This document shows positions 44,101-52,537 of a DNA stretch of 61,306 nucleotides, piece by piece. The translations under genes and the position numbers were made by a program. How positions within the stretch are numbered: position 1 is the first letter of the stretch; each line of letters starts with the position of its first letter. The notes under the pieces are model-generated. The model worked only from the letters and a program-made list of their open reading frames with translations, made no database searches and was not told the origin of the DNA. The DNA is from Rhizobium chutanense (GTDB taxonomy: Bacteria; Pseudomonadota; Alphaproteobacteria; Rhizobiales; Rhizobiaceae), in contig NZ_NWSV01000033.1 of the NCBI RefSeq assembly GCF_002531935.1, forward strand, positions 1 through 61,306, in the 5' to 3' direction.

Positions 44101-44886
44101 ATGAGCACGATCGGAAAGGCGCTTTCATTGCTGGACACCCTGTCACGGCTGGACAAGGAGGTGGGTCTGACCGACATCGCCCGCCTGTGTTCGCTCGATA
44201 AGGCGACGGCACGGCGCTTTCTGGTGGAATTGGAAAAACACGGTTTCGTCGAGCAGGACCCCGATAGCCGCCGCTACCGGATCGGCTCGGCGCCGGTTCG
44301 GCTCGCCCGCATCCGCGAGGCCCGCTATCCGTTCCTGCGGGTCGCCGTGCCCTTCATCAAGACACTCGCCGAAGCATCGGCGGAGACGGTGCATCTTTCC
44401 GAATTCTCGGGCGGCAGGCTGTCGACGATTCATGTCGAGGATCCGCCGCGGGCGCACCGCATCATCGTCGATGTCGGCAGCATCCTGCCCTTTCACGCTA
44501 CCGCATCCGGCCTTGCCTTCCTCGCCTTCTGCCCGCCGGCGGAGATCGATGCGGCGCTTCGAAAGCCGCTCGAAAAATTCACCGACCATACCGTCGTCGA
44601 TCCCAAGCTGATCCGCGGGCTGCTCGACGAGACGGCCGCGCGCGGCTTTTCGATCAGCCATCAGGGTCTCGAAGCCGGCGTCATCAGTGCAGCGGCACCC
44701 GTGCGCGCGCCGGATGGCCGGCCGGTCGGCTGCGTGGCGGTCGCAGCCCCGCTCTCACGCACCACCAAGACGGCCATTGACCACTTCGGCGCGCAGGCCA
44801 TCGCCGCCGCCAACGGGATTTCAGAAAAATACTACGGGTCGGAAAGGCTCATGGGAACCAGTCCAGAAACCAGGAGGAGAGATTGA
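44101..44886 (+). CDS. IclR family transcriptional regulator
   Basis: A 261-residue regulator. An N-terminal winged helix (ALSLLDTLSRLDKEVGLTDI, then ARLCSLDKATARRFLVELEK) is followed by the IclR effector domain (LPFHATASGLAFLAF, GVISAAAPVRAPDGRPVGCV). It heads the plus-strand run of catabolic genes; its stop overlaps the next start (TGATG). It likely controls this operon and the divergent permease in response to the amine substrate or an intermediate. Confidence 0.92.
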   Translation: MSTIGKALSLLDTLSRLDKEVGLTDIARLCSLDKATARRFLVELEKHGFVEQDPDSRRYRIGSAPVRLARIREARYPFLRVAVPFIKTLAEASAETVHLSEFSGGRLSTIHVEDPPRAHRIIVDVGSILPFHATASGLAFLAFCPPAEIDAALRKPLEKFTDHTVVDPKLIRGLLDETAARGFSISHQGLEAGVISAAAPVRAPDGRPVGCVAVAAPLSRTTKTAIDHFGAQAIAAANGISEKYYGSERLMGTSPETRRRD

Positions 44887-46142
44887 TGAGCCCCGCGGCT
44901 CCCCTGCCAAGGATCCTCGTCATCGGAACCGGTGACACCAAATGCGACGAACTGCAATTCATGGCGTCCGTCATCACGGAAGCCGGCGGCCGGCCTGTTA
45001 TGGTCGATGTCAGTATTCTCGGCGACCCGCCCTATGTTCCCGATCATTCCAAGCACGACATCGCCAGGGCGGCCGCGACCTCGATTGCGGAGATCGCCGA
45101 AAGCGGCGATGAAAACAGCGCCATGGCGGCCATGGCAACGGGTGCCGCGGCATTGACCCACCGGCTTTACGAGGAAGGGCTCGTCGACGGAATCATCGTG
45201 CTCGGCGGCTCGATGGGCACGGATCTGGCGCTCGACGTCGCCGCCGTCCTGCCGCTCGGCGTGCCGAAATTCGTCGTCTCGACCATTGCCTATTCCCATC
45301 TGATCCCGCCCGAGCGTATCGCGCCCGACCTGATGATGATCCTCTGGGCCGGCGGCCTTTACGGCCTCAACAGCATCTGCCGTTCGGTCCTGTCGCAGGC
45401 CTGCGGCGCGGTCGTCGGCGCCGCCAGGCACGGGACCAAACCCGATCACGCCCGCCCGCTGATCGGCATGACCTCGCTCGGTTCCTCCTGTCTCAAATAC
45501 ATGAAGCATTTGCGGCCCGAGCTGGAAAGGCGCGGCTATGACGTTGCCGTCTTCCATTCCACCGGCATGGGCGGCCGCGCCTTCGAAGCCATTGCCGCGC
45601 AGGCCGGCTTTGCCGCCGTCTTCGATTTCTGCATCCAGGAAGTCAGCAATCATCATTACGGCACGGTGGTGACGTCGGGAGCGGACAGGCTCGAAAATGC
45701 CGGCCGCGCCGGCATTCCACAGATCGTCGCCCCCGGCGCCGTCGACATGGTCGATCTCCAGGCCTGGCAGGCCTTGCCTGAGATTTTCGCCGATCGTCCC
45801 TATCATGCCCATAATCGGCTGATCGGATCGGTGACGACCTCTCCGGAAGGCCGGCGGGAAGTCGCCCGGCTCATCGGACAGAAATTGGCACAAGCGGACG
45901 CGAAGGTCGCCTTCCTGCTGCCGACCGAGGGGCTGCAGGAATGGGACAAGCCGGAGGAGCCGCTGCATGATCCGGAAGGCCTTGCCGCCTTCCTCGACGA
46001 GATGCGCCGCGCTGTGCCGCCTTCCGTCACGTTCCGGGAAGTCGACGCCCATATCAATTCCCCGTCCTTTTCAGCGGCGGCGCTCGCTATTTTCGACAGC
46101 TGGGTGGCCGAGGGCGTCATTCCGGAAGGACGGCCATCATGA
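44886..46142 (+). CDS. Tm-1-like ATP-binding domain protein (UPF0261)
   Basis: A 418-residue protein of the UPF0261 family. The N-terminal part has a GTGDTKCDELQF motif and GLVDGIIVLGGSMGTDLALD; the C-terminal part has FHSTGMGGRAFE and DFCIQEVSNHHYG. Homologous to the ATP-binding N-terminal domain of the tomato Tm-1 protein. The ATG overlaps the iclR stop, and its own end overlaps the HAD gene by 4 nt. Bacterial members occur in catabolic operons, but I know of no established reaction for this type. Confidence 0.85.
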   Translation: MSPAAPLPRILVIGTGDTKCDELQFMASVITEAGGRPVMVDVSILGDPPYVPDHSKHDIARAAATSIAEIAESGDENSAMAAMATGAAALTHRLYEEGLVDGIIVLGGSMGTDLALDVAAVLPLGVPKFVVSTIAYSHLIPPERIAPDLMMILWAGGLYGLNSICRSVLSQACGAVVGAARHGTKPDHARPLIGMTSLGSSCLKYMKHLRPELERRGYDVAVFHSTGMGGRAFEAIAAQAGFAAVFDFCIQEVSNHHYGTVVTSGADRLENAGRAGIPQIVAPGAVDMVDLQAWQALPEIFADRPYHAHNRLIGSVTTSPEGRREVARLIGQKLAQADAKVAFLLPTEGLQEWDKPEEPLHDPEGLAAFLDEMRRAVPPSVTFREVDAHINSPSFSAAALAIFDSWVAEGVIPEGRPS

Positions 46143-46786
46143 CAGAGCGCGCCCTCATCCTCGATTTCGGCGGCGTCGTCACCCGCACCCTGTTCGAGAC
46201 GCATGACATCACCGAGCGCACGCTCGGCCTTCCGCAAGGCTCCCTCACCTGGCTCGGTCCGTTCGACACGACGACCGACCCGCTCTGGGTGGCGATGCAG
46301 AAGCGCGAGATCAGCGAACGCGACTATTGGCTGAAACGGGCCGGCGAAGTCGGCCGGATGGTCGGCGAGGACTGGCCCGACATGCAGACCTTCGTGCGCC
46401 GCGCCCGCGGCGCCGAAGCCGAACTGGTGCTGCGCCCGGAAGCGCGCGACGCCATCCTGCGGGCGAAAGAGGCGGGACTGAAGCTCGCGATCCTGTCGAA
46501 CGAGCTCGATCTCTTTTACGGGGTCGAGTTCCGCAGGCGTTTTCCGCTGATCGACCTCTTCGACGTCATCGTCGATGCGACCTACACCAGGATCCTGAAA
46601 CCCGATCCGCGTGCCTACGAACAGGTGCTTTCCGAGCTCGGCCTGCCGCGCGAAGCCTGCGTTTTCGTGGACGACCAGAAGAAGAACATCGAGGGCGCCG
46701 AAGCCGTCGGATTGCCGCATGTGCATTTCGACGTCACCCGGCCTGCCGAAAGTTATGCCCGCGCGCTTGCGATGCTGGGGCTCTGA
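46139..46786 (+). CDS. HAD superfamily hydrolase, YihX-like
   Basis: A 215-residue hydrolase with all HAD motifs: nucleophile Asp in LILDFGGVV (residue 9), Ser in LAILSNEL, Lys in RILKPDPRAYE and the acidic pair in CVFVDDQKKN. The motif I second Asp is replaced (DFG rather than DxD), as in YihX and dehalogenase-like members. It overlaps the Tm-1-like gene by 4 nt and precedes an aminotransferase by 17 nt. It could act on a phosphorylated intermediate; this is unproven. Confidence 0.85.
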   Translation: MTERALILDFGGVVTRTLFETHDITERTLGLPQGSLTWLGPFDTTTDPLWVAMQKREISERDYWLKRAGEVGRMVGEDWPDMQTFVRRARGAEAELVLRPEARDAILRAKEAGLKLAILSNELDLFYGVEFRRRFPLIDLFDVIVDATYTRILKPDPRAYEQVLSELGLPREACVFVDDQKKNIEGAEAVGLPHVHFDVTRPAESYARALAMLGL

Positions 46787-46803
46787 ACCCGAGAGGAATA
46801 CCG

Positions 46804-48159
46804 ATGCGTGAAACCAACTTCATTATCGAAAACAACGCCCGCCACCTGTGGCATCCGATGGCTCATCCGGCCGAAATGCAGGCCCAGCCGCCGCGCATCA
46901 TCAATGCGGGCGAAGGCGTCGAGATCGTCGACATCCAGGGCAAGAAGGTGCTCGATGCGGTGGGCGGCCTTTGGAACGTCAATCTCGGCTATTCCTGCGA
47001 ACCGGTGAAGAAGGCGATCCGCGACCAGCTCGACGAGTTGCCCTATTATTCGACATTCCGCGGCACGACCAACGCGCCGCTGATCGAGCTGTCCTACGAG
47101 CTTGCCGAATGGTTCAGGCCGGAGGGATTGAGCCGCTCCTTCTTCACCTCGGGCGGCTCGGATTCGGTCGAGACCTGCCTGCGGCTCGCCCGGCAATATC
47201 ACAAGATCACCGGGCAGCCCGAGCGCACCAAATTCGTCGCGCTGAAGAAAGGCTACCACGGCACGCATTTCGGCGGCGCTTCCGTCAACGGCAACCAGAA
47301 TTTCCGCCGCAACTACGAGCCGCTGCTTCCCGGCGTCATTCATCTGCCGGCGCCTTTCTCCTATCGCAACCCGTTCAACACGAGCGACGGGGCGGAGATC
47401 GCCGCCGCCATCGGCAGGCTCTTTGAGGATGAAATCGCCTTCCAGGGCGCGGACACCATTGCTGCCCTGATCGTCGAACCGGTGCTCGGCGCCGGCGGCG
47501 TCATCGTTCCCCACGAAACTTTCTTGCCGCTGATGCGCGAGATCTGCGATCGGCACGGCATCCTGCTGATCGCCGACGAGGTCATCACCGCCTTCGGCCG
47601 GACCGGCGCCTGGACGGGATCACGGCTGTGGGGCGTCAAGCCGGACCTGATGTCGACCGCCAAGGCGATCACCAACGGTTATTTCCCCTTCGGCGCCGTC
47701 ATGATCTCCGAGAAGGTCGCCGAGGTCTTCGAAGGCAGCAAGAACGGCCTGGGCAGCATCGGCCACGGCTACACCTATTCCGGCCATCCGGCGGGAGCGG
47801 CTGCCGCCCTTGCGACCTTGAAGGAAACCAAGCGGCTGGACGTCGCCGACAATGCCGCGGCCCGCGGAGAGGAATTGCTGACCGGCCTGAAGAAGCTGCA
47901 GGACAAGCACGAGCTTATCGGCGACGTGCGCGGCAAGGGCCTGATGTGCGCGCTCGAACTCGTCAGCGATCGCAAGAAGAAGAGCGCTGCGTCAAAGGAT
48001 GTCCTGCAGAAGGTGCAGGATGCGACCTACGACGCCGGCGTGCTCATTCGCACCTCCGGGGCCAACGTCATCATGTCGCCGCCGCTCATCGTTACGGCAG
48101 GGGATGTGCAGACGATCCTGACCGCACTCGATGCCGGCCTCGCCGCCGTGGGAGCGTGA
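46804..48159 (+). CDS. Class III PLP-dependent omega-aminotransferase
   Basis: A 451-residue enzyme starting MRETNFIIENNARHLWHPMA. The PLP-binding Lys is in STAKAITNGYFPFGAV, with upstream ILLIADEVITAFGRTG and FTSGGSDSVETCLRLAR. The overall style is that of beta-alanine/taurine/omega-amine:pyruvate aminotransferases. ATG 46804 has GAGAGGAA upstream; the much longer open frame upstream overlaps the HAD gene and is not real. It could deaminate primary amines such as tyramine to the aldehyde. The phospho-lyase homologue follows 2 nt downstream. Confidence 0.92.
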   Translation: MRETNFIIENNARHLWHPMAHPAEMQAQPPRIINAGEGVEIVDIQGKKVLDAVGGLWNVNLGYSCEPVKKAIRDQLDELPYYSTFRGTTNAPLIELSYELAEWFRPEGLSRSFFTSGGSDSVETCLRLARQYHKITGQPERTKFVALKKGYHGTHFGGASVNGNQNFRRNYEPLLPGVIHLPAPFSYRNPFNTSDGAEIAAAIGRLFEDEIAFQGADTIAALIVEPVLGAGGVIVPHETFLPLMREICDRHGILLIADEVITAFGRTGAWTGSRLWGVKPDLMSTAKAITNGYFPFGAVMISEKVAEVFEGSKNGLGSIGHGYTYSGHPAGAAAALATLKETKRLDVADNAAARGEELLTGLKKLQDKHELIGDVRGKGLMCALELVSDRKKKSAASKDVLQKVQDATYDAGVLIRTSGANVIMSPPLIVTAGDVQTILTALDAGLAAVGA

Positions 48160-48161
48160 TC

Positions 48162-49445
48162 ATGGCCGATCATGCAGCCCTTGTCGCGCGGCGGGAGCGG
48201 CTTCTTGGCCGGAACATGTCGCTCTTCTATGACGATCCAGTCCATCTGGTGCGCGGCGAAGGCGTCTGGCTCTGGGACGCCGAAGGCCGGCGCTACCTCG
48301 ATTGCTACAACAATGTGCCGCATGTCGGCCATTGTCATCCGCGCGTGGTCGAGGCGATCACCCGACAGGCTTCGACGCTGAACACCCACACGCGTTATCT
48401 GCACGAGGGCATCCTCGACTATGTCGAGCGCCTGACGGCGACCTTCGACAGCAGCCTCGACGCGGCGATCCTGACCTGCACCGGCAGCGAGGCAAACGAC
48501 GTGGCACTGCGCATGGCCCAAGCCGTGACCGGCAAGACCGGCGTGATCGCCACCAACCACACCTATCACGGCAATACCGCGGCCGTGTCGCAGCTCTCGA
48601 CCCGCATGCCGCCGGTCGGCGGCTTCGGCGTCCATGTCAGGCATGTCTCGGCGCCCGACAGCTACCGTCCGCTCGGCGGCGAAGGCGGTGCGGCTTTTGC
48701 CGCGGCTTTCGCAGCCGAAGTCGAGGCGGCGATCGCCTCGTTGCAGGAGGGCCCGCATGGTTTTTCGGCGCTGATCATCGATCCGTTCTTCGCCAATGAG
48801 GGCTTTCCGGATCTGCCGCAAGGTTTCCTGGACAAAAGTGTGGCGGCCGTGCGCAAGGCCGGCGGCCTCGTCATCACCGACGAAGTGCAGCCGGGCTTCG
48901 GCCGCACCGGCTCTGATATGTGGGGCCATCAGCGCGCCGGCATCGTTCCTGATATCGTAACGCTCGGCAAGCCGATGGCCAATGGCCACCCGGTCGGCGG
49001 GGTCGTCGCCAATGCCGACACGCTGAACGCCTTCCGCAAGGCCTTCCGCTACTTCAACACCTTCGGCGGCAATCCGGTCTCCTGTGCCGCCGCCATGGCG
49101 GTCCTCGATGTGATCGAGGACGAGAAGCTGATCGAGAACGCTCGCGATGTCGGCGAATATACGCGTGACGCCTTCAAGCGGCTTGCGCAAAAACATGCGA
49201 TCATCGGCGATGTGCGCGGCAGTGGCCTCTTTATGGGCATGGAATTCGTGCTGGACCGAACGACGAAGCAGCCGGCCGCTGCGCAGGCGAGCCGGATCGT
49301 CAACGAAATGCGCGAACGCGGCGTCCTGATGGGCAAGATCGGCGTCCATCAATGCGCCACCAAGATCCGCCCGCCGATGCCCTTTTCCCGGGAGAATGCC
49401 GATCTGATGCTGTCGGTCTTCGACGACGTGCTGTCGGGCCTGTGA
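48162..49445 (+). CDS. AGXT2L-type PLP enzyme, predicted phospho-lyase
   Basis: A 427-residue class III PLP enzyme. The stretches LDCYNNVPHVGHCHPRVVEA and LNTHTRYLHEGILDYVERL closely resemble animal AGXT2L1/AGXT2L2, which are not aminotransferases but phospho-lyases acting on phosphoethanolamine and 5-phosphohydroxylysine. The PLP lysine is in TLGKPMANGHPVGG. The next gene, 6 nt downstream, encodes a small-molecule kinase, the expected partner that would make the phosphorylated substrate. The start is ATG 48162 with GGGAG upstream. An ordinary aminotransferase activity cannot be excluded. Confidence 0.85.
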   Translation: MADHAALVARRERLLGRNMSLFYDDPVHLVRGEGVWLWDAEGRRYLDCYNNVPHVGHCHPRVVEAITRQASTLNTHTRYLHEGILDYVERLTATFDSSLDAAILTCTGSEANDVALRMAQAVTGKTGVIATNHTYHGNTAAVSQLSTRMPPVGGFGVHVRHVSAPDSYRPLGGEGGAAFAAAFAAEVEAAIASLQEGPHGFSALIIDPFFANEGFPDLPQGFLDKSVAAVRKAGGLVITDEVQPGFGRTGSDMWGHQRAGIVPDIVTLGKPMANGHPVGGVVANADTLNAFRKAFRYFNTFGGNPVSCAAAMAVLDVIEDEKLIENARDVGEYTRDAFKRLAQKHAIIGDVRGSGLFMGMEFVLDRTTKQPAAAQASRIVNEMRERGVLMGKIGVHQCATKIRPPMPFSRENADLMLSVFDDVLSGL

Positions 49446-49451
49446 GGCGAG

Positions 49452-50471
49452 ATGGCCGATCAATTGCCGCAGGCCGTCCTGGATGCTCTGCAGGAGCGCG
49501 CGTTGGAAGCGCTCGGCCACTGGGCCGTGCCGCGGCACGAGCCGGTGCTGATGAAATACCGGGAGAACGCCGTTTTCCGGGTCATGCTTGCCGACGGGCG
49601 GCCTGCCGCCTTGCGGCTGCATCGGCCGGGTTATCATGACGAGACGAGCCTGCGCTCGGAACTCGATTTCATGGCAGCGCTCCGGCACGGCGGCCTCGAC
49701 GTGCCCTCCCCCGTGCCGGCCAGTGCGGGAGGCAGCCTCATTTGCCTTCCCGCCAATCGGCAGTTTCCCGAACAATATGCCGATGTCGTCAGCTGGATCG
49801 ACGGAATGGCCCTCGGGCAAACCGGAACGCCGCTGTCGCAATCGGCCGAGACGCAGGCAGCGATCTTCTTCCGCATCGGCCACGCCATGGCTGCCATGCA
49901 TGATCTTGCCGATGGCTGGGCGCCGCCGGAGGATTTCCACCGCCCGGCATGGGACTGCGAAGGCCTGCTCGGGGAAAGGCCTCTTTGGGGCCGCTTCTGG
50001 GATTGCCGCGGACTTTCACGCGACGAGGCCGCAGCGCTGTCGGCATTGCGCGACGAGCTGCGCCACCGTCTCGCCAATGCGCAACGAAGCGGCTTCGACT
50101 ACGGCCTGATCCATGCCGATCTCGTGCGCGAAAACATCTTTCTGACGGAAAACGAAGGCGGCGTCGCCTTCATCGACTTCGACGACGCAGGATATGGCTT
50201 CCGCCTTTTCGATCTTGCCACGACGCTGCTGAAGAACCGTCCCGAGCCGTCCTATCCCGAGATCGAGAGCGCCTTGATCGCAGGCTATCGCAGCCGGCGC
50301 GTCCTTTCCGATGCGGCCTTGCGGAGCCTGCCGCTGTTCATGGTGTTCCGGAGTCTCACCTATATCGGCTGGCTTGCCGAGCGGCCTGAGATCCCGAACG
50401 CCGGCGAGCGCCTGTCGCGTTATGTCACAGAAAGTCTGGAGCTGGCGAGAAAGCTCGACGGCCGCGCTTGA
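49452..50471 (+). CDS. APH-type small-molecule kinase, predicted partner of the phospho-lyase
   Basis: A 339-residue protein of the aminoglycoside/choline kinase fold. The Brenner motif is GLIHADLVRENIF, with catalytic Asp, and the metal-binding Asp is in AFIDFDDAGYG. Relatives include hydroxylysine kinase, homoserine kinase II and choline/ethanolamine kinases. Position 6 nt after the phospho-lyase homologue suggests it phosphorylates a hydroxyl next to an amine-bearing carbon. Its stop overlaps the likely -35 box of hpaF. The substrate is not proven; a resistance function is unlikely in this context. Confidence 0.85.
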   Translation: MADQLPQAVLDALQERALEALGHWAVPRHEPVLMKYRENAVFRVMLADGRPAALRLHRPGYHDETSLRSELDFMAALRHGGLDVPSPVPASAGGSLICLPANRQFPEQYADVVSWIDGMALGQTGTPLSQSAETQAAIFFRIGHAMAAMHDLADGWAPPEDFHRPAWDCEGLLGERPLWGRFWDCRGLSRDEAAALSALRDELRHRLANAQRSGFDYGLIHADLVRENIFLTENEGGVAFIDFDDAGYGFRLFDLATTLLKNRPEPSYPEIESALIAGYRSRRVLSDAALRSLPLFMVFRSLTYIGWLAERPEIPNAGERLSRYVTESLELARKLDGRA

Positions 50472-50501
50472 CATCTTTCGCAAATTGATTAACGTGTTAA
50501 T
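50468..50501 (+). promoter_or_regulatory. Putative promoter and operator of the hpaFED-GHI run
   Basis: TTGACA at 50468-50473, 16 nt, then TAACGT (50490-50495) is a possible promoter. The palindrome ATTAAC-GT-GTTAAT (50488-50501) overlaps the -10, as expected for repression. Related AT-rich sites lie near hpaR and iclR, so HpaR is the best candidate binder. Confidence 0.55.
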
Positions 50502-50524
50502 TAATAAAAAGGGCGGGAGGACAC

Positions 50525-50911
50525 ATGCCGCATCTCACCATCGAATACTCGGCCAATCTGGAGGGCCGCGCCGATATCGGCGCGCTCTGCGAGAAAATGC
50601 TGAAGACCGTGCTGGAAACCGGCCTTTTCGAGATCGGCGCCGTGCGTGTGCGTGCCCTTCGCGCCGATCATTACGCGATTGCCGACCAGCTTGCCGAGAA
50701 CGCCTTCGTCGACCTGAATTTTCGCATCGGCAAGGGCCGCACGGCCGAGGAGAAGAAGCGCACCGGCGAGGCGATCTTTGCGGCCGCGACGCAGGCCCTC
50801 GGCCCGCTCTTCGAGACGCCGCATTTCGCGCTGTCGCTGGAGATCCGCGAGATCGATGCGGAGCTGAGCTGGAAGAAGAACGCTATCCATCCGCGGCTTC
50901 GCGGCAAGTAA
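50525..50911 (+). CDS. hpaF: 5-Carboxymethyl-2-hydroxymuconate delta-isomerase
   Basis: A 128-residue protein of the HpaF/CHMI family, related to the tautomerase fold. It begins MPHLTIEYSANLE, with the N-terminal Pro that serves as catalytic base after Met removal. It isomerises 5-carboxymethyl-2-hydroxymuconate in homoprotocatechuate breakdown. A strong ribosome binding site GGGAGG precedes it. First gene of the lower-pathway operon. Confidence 0.93.
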   Translation: MPHLTIEYSANLEGRADIGALCEKMLKTVLETGLFEIGAVRVRALRADHYAIADQLAENAFVDLNFRIGKGRTAEEKKRTGEAIFAAATQALGPLFETPHFALSLEIREIDAELSWKKNAIHPRLRGK

Positions 50912-50956
50912 CAAAATCCCGTGTCGCGGGACGAGACAACATCAGGGAAAGAGACG

Positions 50957-52474
50957 ATGTCCAAATTGCAGGAAAACATCGCAAAGGCCGAAACCTACCT
51001 TGCGAAGTTCAGAGACCGCGGTGTCCTCAACCGCATCAACGGCGAGGATGTGGCCGGTGATGACGGCGCGACCTTCGAGACCCTCTCGCCGGTCGATCTG
51101 AAGCCGCTTGCCGCGGTTGCCCGCGGCAATGCCGCCGATATCGACCGGGCGGCCAAGGCCGCCAAATCGGCCTTTGGCGAATGGGCTGCCCTGCCCGGCG
51201 ATGCCCGCAAGAAGATCCTCCACAAAATCGCTGACGGGATCGTCGCGCGCGCCGAAGAGATCGCCTTCGTCGAATGCATGGATACCGGCCAGTCGCTGAA
51301 GTTCATGGCCAAGGCGGCGCTGCGTGGCGCTGAGAATTTCCGCTTCTTCGCCGACCGCGCACCCGAAGCCCGTGACGGCAAGGCGCTGCGCGCCGATGGC
51401 CAGGTGAACGTGACCACGCGGGTGCCGATCGGCCCGGTCGGCATCATCACGCCGTGGAATACGCCCTTCATGCTGTCGACCTGGAAGATCGCGCCGGCGC
51501 TCGCCGCCGGCTGCACCATCGTCCACAAGCCGGCAGAATTCTCGCCGCTGACGGCCCGCCTGCTGGTCGAAATCGCCGAAGAGGCGGGGCTGCCGAAGGG
51601 CGTCTGGAACCTCGTCAACGGTTTCGGCGAAGATGCCGGCAAGGCGCTGACCGAACATCCGCTGATCAAGGCGATCGGCTTCGTCGGTGAAAGCCGTACC
51701 GGCTCGATGATCATGAAGCAGGGCGCCGATACCCTGAAACGGGTGCATTTCGAACTCGGCGGCAAGAACCCGGTCGTCGTCTTCGCCGATGCCGATCTCG
51801 AGCGCGCCGCCGATGCCGCCGTCTTCATGATCTATTCGCTGAACGGCGAGCGCTGCACCTCATCCTCGCGCCTGCTGGTCGAAGACGCCGTCTATGACAG
51901 GTTCACCGCCCTCGTCGCCGAGAAGGCGAAGCGCATCAAGGTCGGCCATCCCCTCGATCCCGAGACGGTCATCGGCCCGCTCATTCACCCCGTGCATGAA
52001 AAGAAGGTGCTGGAATATATTGCGATCGGCCGCTCGGAAGGCGCAACACTGGCTGCCGGCGGCGAGAAGTTCGATGGTCCGGGCGGCGGCTGCTACGTCT
52101 CGCCGACCCTCTTTACCGGCGCCGACAACAAGATGCGCATCGCCCAGGAGGAAATCTTCGGGCCGGTGCTGACCGCCATCCCCTTCAAGGACGAAGCCGA
52201 TGCGCTCGCTCTTGCCAACGACGTTCAATACGGGCTGACCGGCTATCTCTGGACTTCGGACGTCACCCGCGCCTTCCGCTTCACCGATCATCTCGATGCC
52301 GGGATGATCTGGGTGAACTCCGAAAACGTCCGCCATCTGCCGACGCCCTTCGGCGGCGTCAAGAACTCCGGCATCGGCCGCGACGGCGGCGACTGGTCCT
52401 TCGATTTCTATATGGAAACCAAGAACGTCGCTTTCGCCACCAAGCCACACGCCATCCAGAAGCTGGGCGGCTGA
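50957..52474 (+). CDS. hpaE: 5-Carboxymethyl-2-hydroxymuconate semialdehyde dehydrogenase
   Basis: A 505-residue aldehyde dehydrogenase with catalytic Cys in LNGERCTSSSR, Glu in FELGGKNPV and Asn in TPWNTPFM. The NGERCT active site and gene position between hpaF and hpaD fit HpaE, which oxidises the ring-cleavage product of homoprotocatechuate with NAD+. The start is ATG 50957; a more upstream ATG (50921) lacks support. Confidence 0.94.
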   Translation: MSKLQENIAKAETYLAKFRDRGVLNRINGEDVAGDDGATFETLSPVDLKPLAAVARGNAADIDRAAKAAKSAFGEWAALPGDARKKILHKIADGIVARAEEIAFVECMDTGQSLKFMAKAALRGAENFRFFADRAPEARDGKALRADGQVNVTTRVPIGPVGIITPWNTPFMLSTWKIAPALAAGCTIVHKPAEFSPLTARLLVEIAEEAGLPKGVWNLVNGFGEDAGKALTEHPLIKAIGFVGESRTGSMIMKQGADTLKRVHFELGGKNPVVVFADADLERAADAAVFMIYSLNGERCTSSSRLLVEDAVYDRFTALVAEKAKRIKVGHPLDPETVIGPLIHPVHEKKVLEYIAIGRSEGATLAAGGEKFDGPGGGCYVSPTLFTGADNKMRIAQEEIFGPVLTAIPFKDEADALALANDVQYGLTGYLWTSDVTRAFRFTDHLDAGMIWVNSENVRHLPTPFGGVKNSGIGRDGGDWSFDFYMETKNVAFATKPHAIQKLGG

Positions 52475-52537
52475 TACGCAATATCCACTACACGTATGCC
52501 CCGCAGTTCCCTAGGAGCGCGGGCCGAGGAGGAACCG

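Noticed and set aside
48027..49940. Minus-strand open frame of 637 codons
   Set aside because: Spans the phospho-lyase homologue and neighbours in antisense; no domain recognised.
49452..50471. Aminoglycoside resistance gene
   Set aside because: The APH fold is shared by many metabolic kinases, and the gene lies in a catabolic operon beside a phospho-lyase homologue.
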